This document shows, one piece after another, positions 1 through 6,045 of a stretch of DNA of 7,000 nucleotides (within the stretch, counting starts at the first letter, position 1; every line of letters begins with the position of its first letter). Origin of the DNA: CAZBZG01 sp964496245. Lineage in GTDB: Bacteria; Planctomycetota; SZUA-567. Under the pieces are notes generated by a model, which was not told where the DNA came from, did no database searches, and saw only the letters and a list, made by a program, of their open reading frames with translations. The position numbers were made by a program, and so were the translations under genes. The stretch is taken from the NCBI GenBank assembly GCA_964496245.1, contig CAZBZG010000251.1, positions 1 through 7,000 on the forward strand, read 5' to 3'.

Positions 1-122
1 GTGATCAGCTGTCGGCCGATCGGCTGCTCGGGGCCTTGCGCATCGTCTTTGGGGTGGAGCCGGCCATGCGGCGCCCCCGGCGAGGGCAGACCGCCATGGT
101 CAGCCGGCCCTGGCGCTTCTAG
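1..122 (+). CDS. C-terminal end of an unrecognised protein (5' part outside window)
   Basis: Reading from base 3 gives 39 codons without a stop, ending in TAG at 120-122. Nearly all third positions are G or C, the codon pattern of the real genes here, which favours coding. The residues begin DQLSADRLLGALRIVFG and end in a basic, Arg/Pro-rich tail closing with SRPWRF. I do not recognise the family and assign no function. Bases 1-2 are the end of a codon that starts before the window. The gene converges on hldD, and the two TAG stops share the palindrome CTAG at 119-122, leaving no intergenic space. The alternative frame starting at base 1 runs past this point into antisense hldD sequence and looks less natural. 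Moderate confidence that it is coding. Confidence 0.5.
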   Translation, partial: DQLSADRLLGALRIVFGVEPAMRRPRRGQTAMVSRPWRF

Positions 123-1084
123 CGCGCTTCGGTGGATTCCAGAAACGCTCGCCACGCCGGCAGGCTCTCGCCGATTCCCTGTCTGAGGTCCTTGCAGGAG
201 TGGTCGAAGCCCGCCTGTCGCAGCCGTTCCAGATCCGCTTCCGTGAAGCTCTGGTAGCGCCCCTCCAAGGCAGCGGGAAAGGGGATATACTCGATGCGGC
301 CGCTTCCGAGGAGGGCGATGGCCGTGCGCGCGACCTCGTTGAAGCTGCGGCTTGTGCCGGTGCCCACGTTGAAGATGCCCTGCACGGGCGGGGCATCGAG
401 GAAGAAAAGATTGGCGGCGATGGCGTCGTCCACGTGGATGAAATCCCGGCGTTGTTCGCCGTTGGCGAATCCGTCGGTCCCTTCGAACAGACGGACCACG
501 CCGCTAGTCAGGAGCTGCCGCACGATCTGGAAGACCATGGAGGCCATGCGGCCCTTGTGCACCTCCCGCGCGCCGTAGACGTTGAAGTACCGGAGGCCCA
601 CGAGTGGACTGGGAGTGCCCGCGAGCAGCGGGCGAACGTGGTTGTCGAAGGCGAGCTTGGATGCGGCGTACAGGTTGACGGGTTCTTCGTTGTCGGGGAC
701 TTCGGCCGCATCCCGGTGCGTGCCATACACGGCCGCGCTCGAGGCGTAGATGAACGGGAGTCCGCGGGCGCGGGCATGGTCGAGGAGCTCGACCGAAAAG
801 GCGAAGTTGTTGTCCATCATGTAGTCGCGGTCGGTCTGGAGGGTGTCCGCACAGGCGCCCTGATGAAGAATGGCGCGGATGTCCCGGGGGAGCGTGCCCT
901 TGCGGAGGGCGCGGCGGAAATCCGCGCGATCCATGCATGCGGCCACGCGGCAGTCGCGCAGGTTGGGCGCGTCGGGCGCGTCGGCGAAGGCGTCTACCGC
1001 GAGGATCTTAGCCGTGCCGCGCTCGTTGAGGGCCTTGACGAGGTGGCTACCGATGAAACCGGCGGCCCCGGTCACGACGTACAT
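119..1084 (-). CDS. hldD: ADP-L-glycero-D-manno-heptose 6-epimerase
   Basis: HldD (RfaD) is a cytoplasmic NADP-dependent short-chain dehydrogenase/reductase-type epimerase. It converts ADP-D-glycero-heptose to ADP-L-glycero-beta-D-manno-heptose, the donor for the inner core of lipopolysaccharide. The 321-aa protein is close to the usual length of about 310 aa. Visible features are the Rossmann motif TGAAGFIG (residues 5-12), the family stretch YMMDNN (88-93), the substrate/catalytic Ser region YASSAAVYG (113-121), the catalytic YxxxK pair (Tyr139, Lys143), RYFNVYGARE (165-174), HKGRMAS (176-182), and a C-terminal half ending with EYIPFP and GRYQSFT. The ATG is preceded by AGGAG with a 9-base spacer (1094-1098). 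It is the third gene of the eda-kdgK-hldD cluster, 35 bp after kdgK, and is probably co-transcribed. Joining an LPS gene to KDG catabolism is unusual. The function is confident. Confidence 0.95.
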   Translation of the reverse strand: MYVVTGAAGFIGSHLVKALNERGTAKILAVDAFADAPDAPNLRDCRVAACMDRADFRRALRKGTLPRDIRAILHQGACADTLQTDRDYMMDNNFAFSVELLDHARARGLPFIYASSAAVYGTHRDAAEVPDNEEPVNLYAASKLAFDNHVRPLLAGTPSPLVGLRYFNVYGAREVHKGRMASMVFQIVRQLLTSGVVRLFEGTDGFANGEQRRDFIHVDDAIAANLFFLDAPPVQGIFNVGTGTSRSFNEVARTAIALLGSGRIEYIPFPAALEGRYQSFTEADLERLRQAGFDHSCKDLRQGIGESLPAWRAFLESTEAR

Positions 1085-1119
1085 GCGGGAAGGCTCCTGA
1101 CGGGACAGGCACGGATCGT

Positions 1120-2236
1120 TCAGCGCTGTACGCGCGCGCTTCCGCCTTCCGCGAGCGTTTCGACCTCGCTCCGGGTGGCCATGGTGGTGTCTCCGGGCGT
1201 GGTCATGGCGAGTGCGCCGTGGGCGGCCCCGTACTCGACGCATTCCTGGGGTGTTTTGCCCGCCAGAAATCCGTAGATCAGGCCGGAGGCGAAGCTGTCG
1301 CCCCCGCCCACGCGGTCGTAGATCTCGAGTTCGGGCCGCGCAGTGGCTTCGAAGAAGTCGCCGTCCGTGTAGAGAATGGCGCCCCANNNNNNNNNNGCCC
1401 CAGTCGTTGACCGTGGCGGTCTTGACGCCGCGCAACGTCGTGGCCACGGCTTTGAAGTTCGGGAATTCCTCGACCACGCTCTTGATCATCTTCTTGAAGT
1501 TGGAGGGGTCCAGCTTGGAGCAGTTCTCGTCCAGTCCCTTCACCTGGAAGCCAAGGGCCTTGGTGAAATCCTCTTCGTTGCCGAGCATGACGTCCACGTA
1601 CTGGGCGATTTCGCGGTTGACCTCGGCCGCCCGCTCGGGTCCGCCGTTGGCTTTCCAAAGACTCGATCGGTAGTTCAGGTCGTAGCTGACGATGGTGCCG
1701 TTGGCTTTGGCGGCCTTCATGGCCGCGATGGCGACTTCGGGAGTTTTGGGCCCGAGGGCGGCGAAGATGCCGCCGCAGTGAAACCAGCGCGCCCCGTCTC
1801 GTTGGAAGACCGCGTCGAAGTCGATGTCGCCGGGTTCGAGCTGGCTCGTGGCCGTGTGCCCCCGATCGCTGCAGCTCTTGGCGCCGCGCACGCCGTATCC
1901 CTTCTCGACGAAGTTGAGGCCGTTGCGCGCGGCGCGTCCCAGGCCGTCGAAGGGGAGCCACTTGACGTAACGCATATCAACGCCGCCCTGGAGAATGAAG
2001 TCCTCGAGGAGGCGCCCCACGCCGTTGTCCACAAAGGCCGTGATCACCGCGGTTCGCTGGTCGAAGCAGCGCCGCAGGCCGCGCGCGACATTGTATTCCC
2101 CGCCGCCCTCCCAGACCTGAAAGGTGCGCGTGGTGTGCACCCGCCCTTCGCCCGGGTCGAAGCGGAGCATGATTTCGCCCAGGGACACCTCGTCCCAGCG
2201 GCAATCGGTTTCAGACTTGAGCGGAAGTGCGGCCAT
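1120..2236 (-). CDS. kdgK: 2-dehydro-3-deoxygluconokinase (KDG kinase, PfkB family), interrupted by an assembly gap
   Basis: This PfkB/ribokinase-fold sugar kinase is predicted to phosphorylate 2-keto-3-deoxygluconate with ATP to KDPG, in the cytoplasm. Removing the artificial gap (see 1381-1402) gives a continuous 366-aa protein, somewhat longer than E. coli KdgK. The PfkB substrate-side motif GGGEYNVARGL lies at residues 44-54, SYDLNYRSSLW at 184-194, and the C-terminal PfkB signature DRVGGGDSFASG at 302-313, with Asp308 the catalytic base. NDWGA, VEYGAAHGALAMTTPGD and the end SARVQR are typical of KdgK-like kinases. The ATG has a strong Shine-Dalgarno AGAAGGAG (2243-2250) with a 6-base spacer. 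It sits 64 bp after eda, which encodes the next enzyme, and this supports KDG over other PfkB substrates such as fructose. As deposited, the 10 N shift the frame; this is not evidence for a pseudogene. Confidence 0.92.
1387..1396. other. Assembly gap (10 N) inside kdgK
   Basis: Ten N bases interrupt kdgK. The six bases on the left (1381-1386) and the six on the right (1397-1402) are identical, gcccca. Collapsing the duplicate and dropping the N removes 16 bases, restores one open frame, and gives the expected kinase residues VNDWGAILYTDG across the join. The gap therefore most likely has no missing sequence. Confidence 0.9.
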
Positions 2237-2300
2237 GGAAATCTCCTTCTGTCGGAAGAGCCGGTTCGGCTTGCGCAGCGGCCGGGGCGCGCAGGCCTGA

Positions 2301-2978
2301 TCACGCCTTGGCCTTGAGTTCCTTGACCTTGGCGACGACCTGCCGGACGTTCTCGGCGATGCCAGCCCAGTCGCCGGCGGCAACCATCTCCTTGGTCACG
2401 AGTTTGCTCCCCATGCCCACGCACGCTACGCCCGCGTCGAACCAGGCGGTCAGAGATTCGTCGGTGGGGGCGACGCCGCCCGTGGGCATGATGGAGGTCC
2501 AAGGGCAGGGGCCGCGTACGGCCTTGGCAAAGGCCGGGCCGCCGACCTGGCCCCCGGGGAAGATCTTGATGATCTCGCAGCCGAGTTCCTCGGCTTCGCT
2601 GATCTCGGAGGCGCTCCCGCAGCCGGGGCTGTAGGGCACCTTGCGGCGATTGCATGCGCGGCCGACCTCTGGGTTGAGCACAGGGCCCACCACGAAATTC
2701 GCGCCGCAGTTGATGTAGAGAGACGCCGTGCCTGGATCGACCACGGAACCGACGCCGAGGATCATATCGGGCACTTCGGCCGCGCAGAATCGCTCGAGCT
2801 CGGTAAAGACCTCCCAGGCGTGGTCGCCACGGTTCGTGAACTCCGCCAGGCAGCAACCTCCGTCCGCCACCGCGCGGACGATGTGCTTGGCCGTCTCCAG
2901 ATCGCCGTTGTAGAAGACCGGCACCACGCCGACGTTGTACATGGCATTGAGCACCTGCATGCGGGTAAATCGGGCCAT
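2301..2978 (-). CDS. eda: 2-dehydro-3-deoxyphosphogluconate (KDPG) aldolase
   Basis: This class I aldolase of the KDPG/KHG (Eda) family cleaves KDPG to pyruvate and D-glyceraldehyde-3-phosphate in the Entner-Doudoroff and uronate routes. The protein is 225 aa, the usual size. It shows the (beta/alpha)8 barrel landmarks: the catalytic Glu in AEFTNR (Glu46), GVGSVVDPGTA (75-85), the PGCGSASEI segment (118-126, equivalent to PGISTVSEL of E. coli), the Schiff-base lysine in EIIKIFPGG (Lys138), the glycine-rich MPTGGV (164-169), and the phosphate-binding end VGMGSKL (187-193). The ATG follows AAAGGAGG (2983-2990) at the short spacing of 4 bases; the next in-frame ATG at 2960 is too far from it. 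It is the first gene of the operon, followed by kdgK for the preceding step. The AEFTNR variant differs from the enterobacterial LEVTLR. Some relatives act on other 2-keto-3-deoxy sugars, so exact substrate range is inferred. Confidence 0.93.
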   Translation of the reverse strand: MARFTRMQVLNAMYNVGVVPVFYNGDLETAKHIVRAVADGGCCLAEFTNRGDHAWEVFTELERFCAAEVPDMILGVGSVVDPGTASLYINCGANFVVGPVLNPEVGRACNRRKVPYSPGCGSASEISEAEELGCEIIKIFPGGQVGGPAFAKAVRGPCPWTSIMPTGGVAPTDESLTAWFDAGVACVGMGSKLVTKEMVAAGDWAGIAENVRQVVAKVKELKAKA

Positions 2979-3050
2979 CTTCCCTCCTTTGACTGGATGG
3001 CGACGGGACTCTTTGGCGTGGGTCGGACCGCCATTGCCCGCCGTGCGACA

Positions 3051-3086
3051 GTGTCCGCGGCTACCCTAGAGCGTGACCGCGGATAC
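3051..3086. promoter_or_regulatory. Inverted repeat bracketing the eda promoter -10, candidate operator
   Basis: GTGTCCGCGG (3051-3060) and CCGCGGATAC (3077-3086) are inverted copies matching at 9 of 10 positions, separated by 16 bases. One arm touches the -35 and the other lies at the predicted start site, so a regulator bound here would occlude the -10. The regulator is unknown; no regulator gene is in the window. In a GC-rich genome the CCGCGG core alone could recur by chance. Confidence 0.4.
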
Positions 3087-3091
3087 GTCAA
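3063..3091 (-). promoter_or_regulatory. Predicted sigma70-type promoter of the eda-kdgK-hldD operon
   Basis: On the minus strand TTGACG (3091-3086, 5 of 6 to TTGACA) is followed by a 17-base spacer and TAGGGT (3068-3063), which keeps the key T1, A2 and T6 of TATAAT. An A-rich tract, AAAAAGAA, lies just upstream of the -35. The start site would fall near 3056, giving a leader of roughly 80 bases before the eda ATG. Prediction by eye; the -10 is weak. Confidence 0.55.
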
Positions 3092-3104
3092 GCTTCTTTT
3101 TGGG

Positions 3105-3121
3105 CCTGGTTCGGAACCGGG
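3105..3121. repeat. Imperfect palindrome upstream of the eda -35
   Basis: GGTTC and GAACC flank a single central G (3108-3118), and the symmetry continues outward as CC...GG after one mismatch. With no loop it fits a protein-binding site better than an RNA hairpin. It lies about 20 bp upstream of the -35. Its function is unknown and it may be chance. Confidence 0.25.
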
Positions 3122-3142
3122 TCACACATGAAGGGCGCAGTT

Positions 3143-3212
3143 TGTAGCACAGGCACTCCTGCCTGTGGAGCGCCTCACGGATTCCGCCCCAGGCAGGAGT
3201 GCCTGGGCTACA
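3143..3212. repeat. REP/BIME-like palindromic element with two hairpins
   Basis: Two 26-base arms (3143-3168 and 3187-3212) are inverted copies with only two differences, separated by 18 bases. Each arm is itself a perfect hairpin: CACAGGCA-CTCC-TGCCTGTG (3148-3167) and CCCAGGCA-GGAG-TGCCTGGG (3188-3207), both with 8-bp stems and 4-base loops. The two differences between arms fall at opposite partners of one stem pair (A-T in the first, C-G in the second), so pairing is kept. This is the architecture of paired REP sequences (BIMEs), often spread by RAYT/TnpA-REP transposases. No transposase is in the window. There is no T tract, so it is not a classical terminator. Confidence 0.75.
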
Positions 3213-3343
3213 TCCCGCCTCGTAGCGCACGTGTCCCCCAAACCGGCGCGCTTCTGAACCACCCCCTTTTTGCGGACCCCCGGCGCCCCTGGAGGCCGAT
3301 TGAATGCGATCGCACTGCCGCGGGGGCGGCGAAGTCTACGGAC

Positions 3344-3368
3344 GGCTGCAGGGGGTTTCCCGGCAGCC
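3344..3368. repeat. Dyad symmetry just upstream of the obg promoter -10
   Basis: GGCTGC (3344-3349) pairs perfectly with GCAGCC (3363-3368), and inside them GGG (3351-3353) can pair with CCC (3359-3361). It ends ten bases before TATAAT, so it covers the -35 region of that promoter. It could be an operator or, if transcription starts further upstream, a leader hairpin. The role is unknown. Confidence 0.35.
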
Positions 3369-3377
3369 CTCATCCGG

Positions 3378-3383
3378 TATAAT
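3378..3383 (+). promoter_or_regulatory. Perfect -10 box (TATAAT) of obg, suggesting a leaderless transcript
   Basis: TATAAT ends seven bases before the obg ATG at 3391, so the usual start distance puts the first transcribed base at or next to the A of ATG. The bases between (cgcctcc) contain no Shine-Dalgarno sequence. A -35 is poor: TTTCCC (3356-3361) at 16-base spacing matches 3 of 6. A consensus -10 by chance at exactly this place in GC-rich DNA is unlikely. Confidence 0.5.
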
Positions 3384-3390
3384 CGCCTCC

Positions 3391-4383
3391 ATGCGCTTTG
3401 TGGACGATACGACCATTGCGGTGCAATCGGGCAAAGGCGGGGATGGCATCGCCTGCTTTCGCCGGGAGAAGAATCGGCCCCTCGGCGGGCCCGACGGCGG
3501 GGACGGTGGCGATGGGGGGAACGTGGTTCTCCGGGCTTCGGAGAACGTGGACACGCTTTTGCCGCTGGCGCGCACGCAAACCTATGTAGCGGGGAACGGC
3601 GAGCGCGGCCGCGGGCACAACCGGAGAGGCCGGTCGGCCGAGGACGTGGAGGTCGAGGTCCCGTTGGGCACGGTGGTCGAGCGCGACGGCCGGATGGTTG
3701 CAGATCTGGCGCACGCGGGGGAGGTCTGCGTGGTCGCGCGCGGCGGCCGGGGCGGACGGGGAAATGCCGGGTTCGCGAGCGCCACCAACCAGGCGCCCGA
3801 AACCTACACCCGCGGGGAACCGGGGGAGTCGGCTCGGCTGCACCTCGAACTCAAGCTGATCGCCGACGTCGGGCTGGTGGGGCTGCCCAACAGCGGCAAG
3901 AGCACGCTGCTGTCGCGCCTGTCGGCTGCCCGGCCGAAGATCGCGGACTATCCGTTCACGACCATGCAGCCGCAGCTCGGCATCGTATCCGATGGCGGGG
4001 TGCGGGAGCTGGTGATGGCGGATATCCCCGGGCTGATCGAGGGGGCGGCGGCCGGAGCCGGTCTGGGCAGCGAATTCCTGCGTCACGTGGAGCGCTGCGG
4101 TTGGCTGGTGCACCTCGTCGACCTCTGCCCGCTCGACGGTTCGAACCCGGCGGACAATCTGGCGGCGATCAACCGGGAGCTGGCCGAGTTCTCGCCCGTG
4201 CTCGCACGGAAACCGCAGATCATCGTAGGCACAAAGCTGGACCTGCCCAAAACCGATGTCGCGCTCCAGGAGCTCGGACGAGCCGTGGGGGATGAAGTAG
4301 TGCTGGGCATCAGCGCGGTCAGCGGGGCGGGCCTGCGCGCATTCGTACGGGCCTTGTTCGCGCGTGCGCGGACCAGGGAATGA
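3391..4383 (+). CDS. obg: GTPase Obg (CgtA/ObgE), short form
   Basis: Obg is an essential GTPase that binds the 50S ribosomal subunit late in assembly and links GTP/ppGpp level to growth. The 330-aa protein begins in canonical style (MRFVDD, FRREK at residues 23-27) and has the glycine-rich N-terminal Obg fold (about 1-157) with GGPDGGDGGDGG (32-43). The G domain follows: G1 GLPNSGKST (164-172), G2 YPFTT (187-191), G3 DIPG (211-214), G4 TKLD (281-284) and G5 SAV (308-310). G4 has Thr in place of the common Asn; the TKxD form is known in functional GTPases such as Rho/Rac. The protein stops soon after the G domain, so the OCT extension is absent. The ATG at 3391 is chosen because it gives the family N-terminus; no ribosome-binding site precedes it. 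Its usual partners rplU-rpmA are not directly upstream. It converges on the DUF2225 gene, 7 bp apart. Confidence 0.96.
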   Translation: MRFVDDTTIAVQSGKGGDGIACFRREKNRPLGGPDGGDGGDGGNVVLRASENVDTLLPLARTQTYVAGNGERGRGHNRRGRSAEDVEVEVPLGTVVERDGRMVADLAHAGEVCVVARGGRGGRGNAGFASATNQAPETYTRGEPGESARLHLELKLIADVGLVGLPNSGKSTLLSRLSAARPKIADYPFTTMQPQLGIVSDGGVRELVMADIPGLIEGAAAGAGLGSEFLRHVERCGWLVHLVDLCPLDGSNPADNLAAINRELAEFSPVLARKPQIIVGTKLDLPKTDVALQELGRAVGDEVVLGISAVSGAGLRAFVRALFARARTRE

Positions 4384-4390
4384 CCGCCTC

Positions 4391-5974
4391 CTATTGCTCT
4401 TGCTCGGGGAACCGGACTTCGTTGCGATGGGGGGGGTCCGTTTGGGAGCCTGCTTCGCCCTGAAGGGTCATGGGTGGGGGGCTGGCGGCGCGGGACGGTG
4501 GATCGCTCTGCGCCGTGTGGACGCGGTGGACCAGGGAGCGGAGCAAGGCCACGTCGGCCTGCGCCTGCTCGTCGGGTTCGAAGCGCTGGATGCCCAGGCG
4601 CTGCATGTAATCGCCCATGAGCCGGAGCTGGCGCGGGGCGTAGAGCTCGGCGCCCGAGCTGTCGGCAGCGAGCAGGTGCTTGGAGGCGCGCAGCCACTCC
4701 CTGGCGCGCGTGAAGTGTTGGAGGCGCCGTTCGAACTCACCGACGAGGTAGACGTGCGTGGGGATCTTGCGGGGCGTCTGGGCCCAGATGCCTTCGGAGA
4801 ACGCCTCGCGGATGAGATCGGCGGCGAGAGCCAGGTACTCGAGTTCTCGGTCGAGCTGGCGCAGCCGCGTGTCTGCCAGCGCAGCGATCACGGCCTTGCG
4901 CCGCTTGGCCTCTTCGGTCCGTCCGGACATAGGCCCCTCGGTCCCTTCGAGCCAAGGATCCTCACCCTCGGCGTACCGATGGGAGGCGGCGCGCAGAATG
5001 CGCTCGAGCGTTGTGCGGGACCAGGCGGTGAGGCCGAGACGGTCGTAGTACGAAGCGAGCAGGAAGCGGATGATCTGCCGATCGAGGTAGTTGAAGCGCT
5101 CCGTGTCCCGGTAGAACCCCGCCAGGACCACGATGCGTTCCTGGAGGTCCTTGTGCGCGCCGTGGGCCTGTTCGAGGGCCTTCATGATCGCGCGGATGCT
5201 CTCCATCTGGAACGGACCGTGGAGCGGTCCGCAGACCTCGCGCCGGTAGGCCCAGGCGCACTGCATGGCGAGTTTGATGCGCCATGTGGGGTGGGCGTCG
5301 ATGTGCGTGTAGAGCCCCAGCGCGTGTTCGCAGCGCACCACATCGGGCAGGGTCTCCTGGTTGAAGAGCGCCGCGACCTCGCGGTCGGATATGTCCATCT
5401 GGTTGAGCTTCATGGCGAGGAGCTGGCGCTGGGAGCGCCGGAGGTTGGGGGTGAGCGCGTTGCGCACCCAGGCCTTGATCTGAGTTGGCTGGGGCTTCTC
5501 GAAGTGTTGGGTGAAAGCCGCGAAGCCGCAGTTGGGGCAGAGCGGGATCCTGGCGTAGAACTGGACCTGCCCGCCCGCGGGATGCGGGCAGAGGTCGGCG
5601 TCCGTGTCGAGTCCCGTTGCCTGGTACCCTTCGAGCGGAATGTCTACCTTGTGCCCGCAGACCGGGCAGAGGCCGGGACGGCTCTTGATTTTCCCAAGGG
5701 ACGTGTGGACCGGGCAGACGTCCAGCTTCTTGGCTTCGGCTGCGCGTCCCTGGCGCACGAGCGTCCGGTACTGCTCACCGAGCTCATTGCACTCGGTGCG
5801 CGTGCGGCCGCAGACCGGACAGAGGTCCGGGCTGCCCGCGCGTCCGTTGCGGAGGTTGATCACCGGCACCTGATCGTCGGGCGTACCGGCAGGTGCACCT
5901 GCTTCTGCAGCCTGGAGTGCTGTGCAGGAAAGCGCGAGCGAGCAGACAAAGATCAGCACCGATCGACGTGTCAC
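4391..5974 (-). CDS. Secreted or lipid-anchored DUF2225-family protein with several Cys/His zinc-type clusters
   Basis: A 527-aa protein of unknown function. The GTG at 5974 is chosen because AGGGAGA lies 6 bases upstream; an in-frame ATG at 6022 would add 16 residues before the signal peptide and has no clear ribosome-binding site. Residues 1-25 form a signal peptide: VTRRS, a hydrophobic core, then ALSC (Cys17 fits a loose lipobox) and AEA (signal peptidase I alternative), so secretion is likely but the anchor is uncertain. Cys/His pairs follow: CPVC (52-55), CPVH (87-90), CPVC (103-106), CPH (129-131) and CPNC (146-149). The segment from CPVCG through DTDADLCP to LCPNCGFAAF matches DUF2225. 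The remainder is mostly helical and may contain TPR-like repeats; the last 38 or so residues are Pro/Glu-rich and probably disordered. The function is not known; the clusters suggest bound zinc. Confidence 0.8.
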   Translation of the reverse strand: MTRRSVLIFVCSLALSCTALQAAEAGAPAGTPDDQVPVINLRNGRAGSPDLCPVCGRTRTECNELGEQYRTLVRQGRAAEAKKLDVCPVHTSLGKIKSRPGLCPVCGHKVDIPLEGYQATGLDTDADLCPHPAGGQVQFYARIPLCPNCGFAAFTQHFEKPQPTQIKAWVRNALTPNLRRSQRQLLAMKLNQMDISDREVAALFNQETLPDVVRCEHALGLYTHIDAHPTWRIKLAMQCAWAYRREVCGPLHGPFQMESIRAIMKALEQAHGAHKDLQERIVVLAGFYRDTERFNYLDRQIIRFLLASYYDRLGLTAWSRTTLERILRAASHRYAEGEDPWLEGTEGPMSGRTEEAKRRKAVIAALADTRLRQLDRELEYLALAADLIREAFSEGIWAQTPRKIPTHVYLVGEFERRLQHFTRAREWLRASKHLLAADSSGAELYAPRQLRLMGDYMQRLGIQRFEPDEQAQADVALLRSLVHRVHTAQSDPPSRAASPPPMTLQGEAGSQTDPPHRNEVRFPEQEQ

Positions 5975-5980
5975 GGATAT

Positions 5981-5987
5981 TCTCCCT
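5981..5987 (-). promoter_or_regulatory. Ribosome-binding site that fixes the GTG start of the DUF2225 gene
   Basis: On the minus strand AGGGAGA is followed by six bases and GTG (5974). The resulting protein starts VTRRS immediately before the hydrophobic signal-peptide core, which is the expected arrangement; the upstream ATG would bury the signal sequence. Confidence 0.7.
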
Positions 5988-6045
5988 GTGTCCCTGAGTC
6001 CCAAGATGCGGGCGCCAGCCACTGCCCCGCGATTTCTCCTACCAG

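Larger units (their letters stand above)
2979..3390. other. Divergent intergenic control region between eda and obg
   Basis: These 412 bp separate two genes transcribed away from each other. They contain the eda-operon promoter with an inverted repeat around it, an imperfect palindrome near 3113, a REP-like double hairpin (3143-3212), a dyad at 3344-3368 and a TATAAT just before obg. No convincing gene or structured RNA was seen. Short open frames exist on both strands, but none has a ribosome-binding site or a recognisable protein. Confidence 0.8.

Noticed and set aside
200..1276. A 358-codon plus-strand open frame opposite hldD and the end of kdgK
   Set aside because: It is a mirror of conserved minus-strand genes, with repetitive Gly/Val/Glu-rich composition and no recognisable domain.
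1376..2317. A 313-codon plus-strand open frame opposite kdgK
   Set aside because: It is antisense to a clear PfkB kinase and begins beside the N run; no independent support.
119..2383. A single 754-codon fusion of a kinase with HldD
   Set aside because: It arises only because the 10 N shift the frame and hide the kdgK stop. Repairing the gap gives two ordinary genes with separate starts and ribosome-binding sites.
3143..3212. CRISPR array or intrinsic terminator as an explanation of the double hairpin
   Set aside because: There are only two inverted units, no regular spacers, no T tract, and the genes on both sides start rather than end here.
3305..3314. The palindrome TGCGATCGCA (contains GCGATCGC, the cyanobacterial HIP1 octamer)
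   Set aside because: It occurs once here, and nothing else suggests a cyanobacterium; a single 10-bp palindrome in GC-rich DNA is not notable.
3122..3382. Short open frames on both strands (about 83 codons each) across the REP-like element
   Set aside because: They translate the palindromic repeat, lack ribosome-binding sites and resemble no protein.
4384..4390. A shared terminator between the convergent obg and DUF2225 genes
   Set aside because: Only 7 bases separate the stops and no stem-loop with a T tract is visible there.
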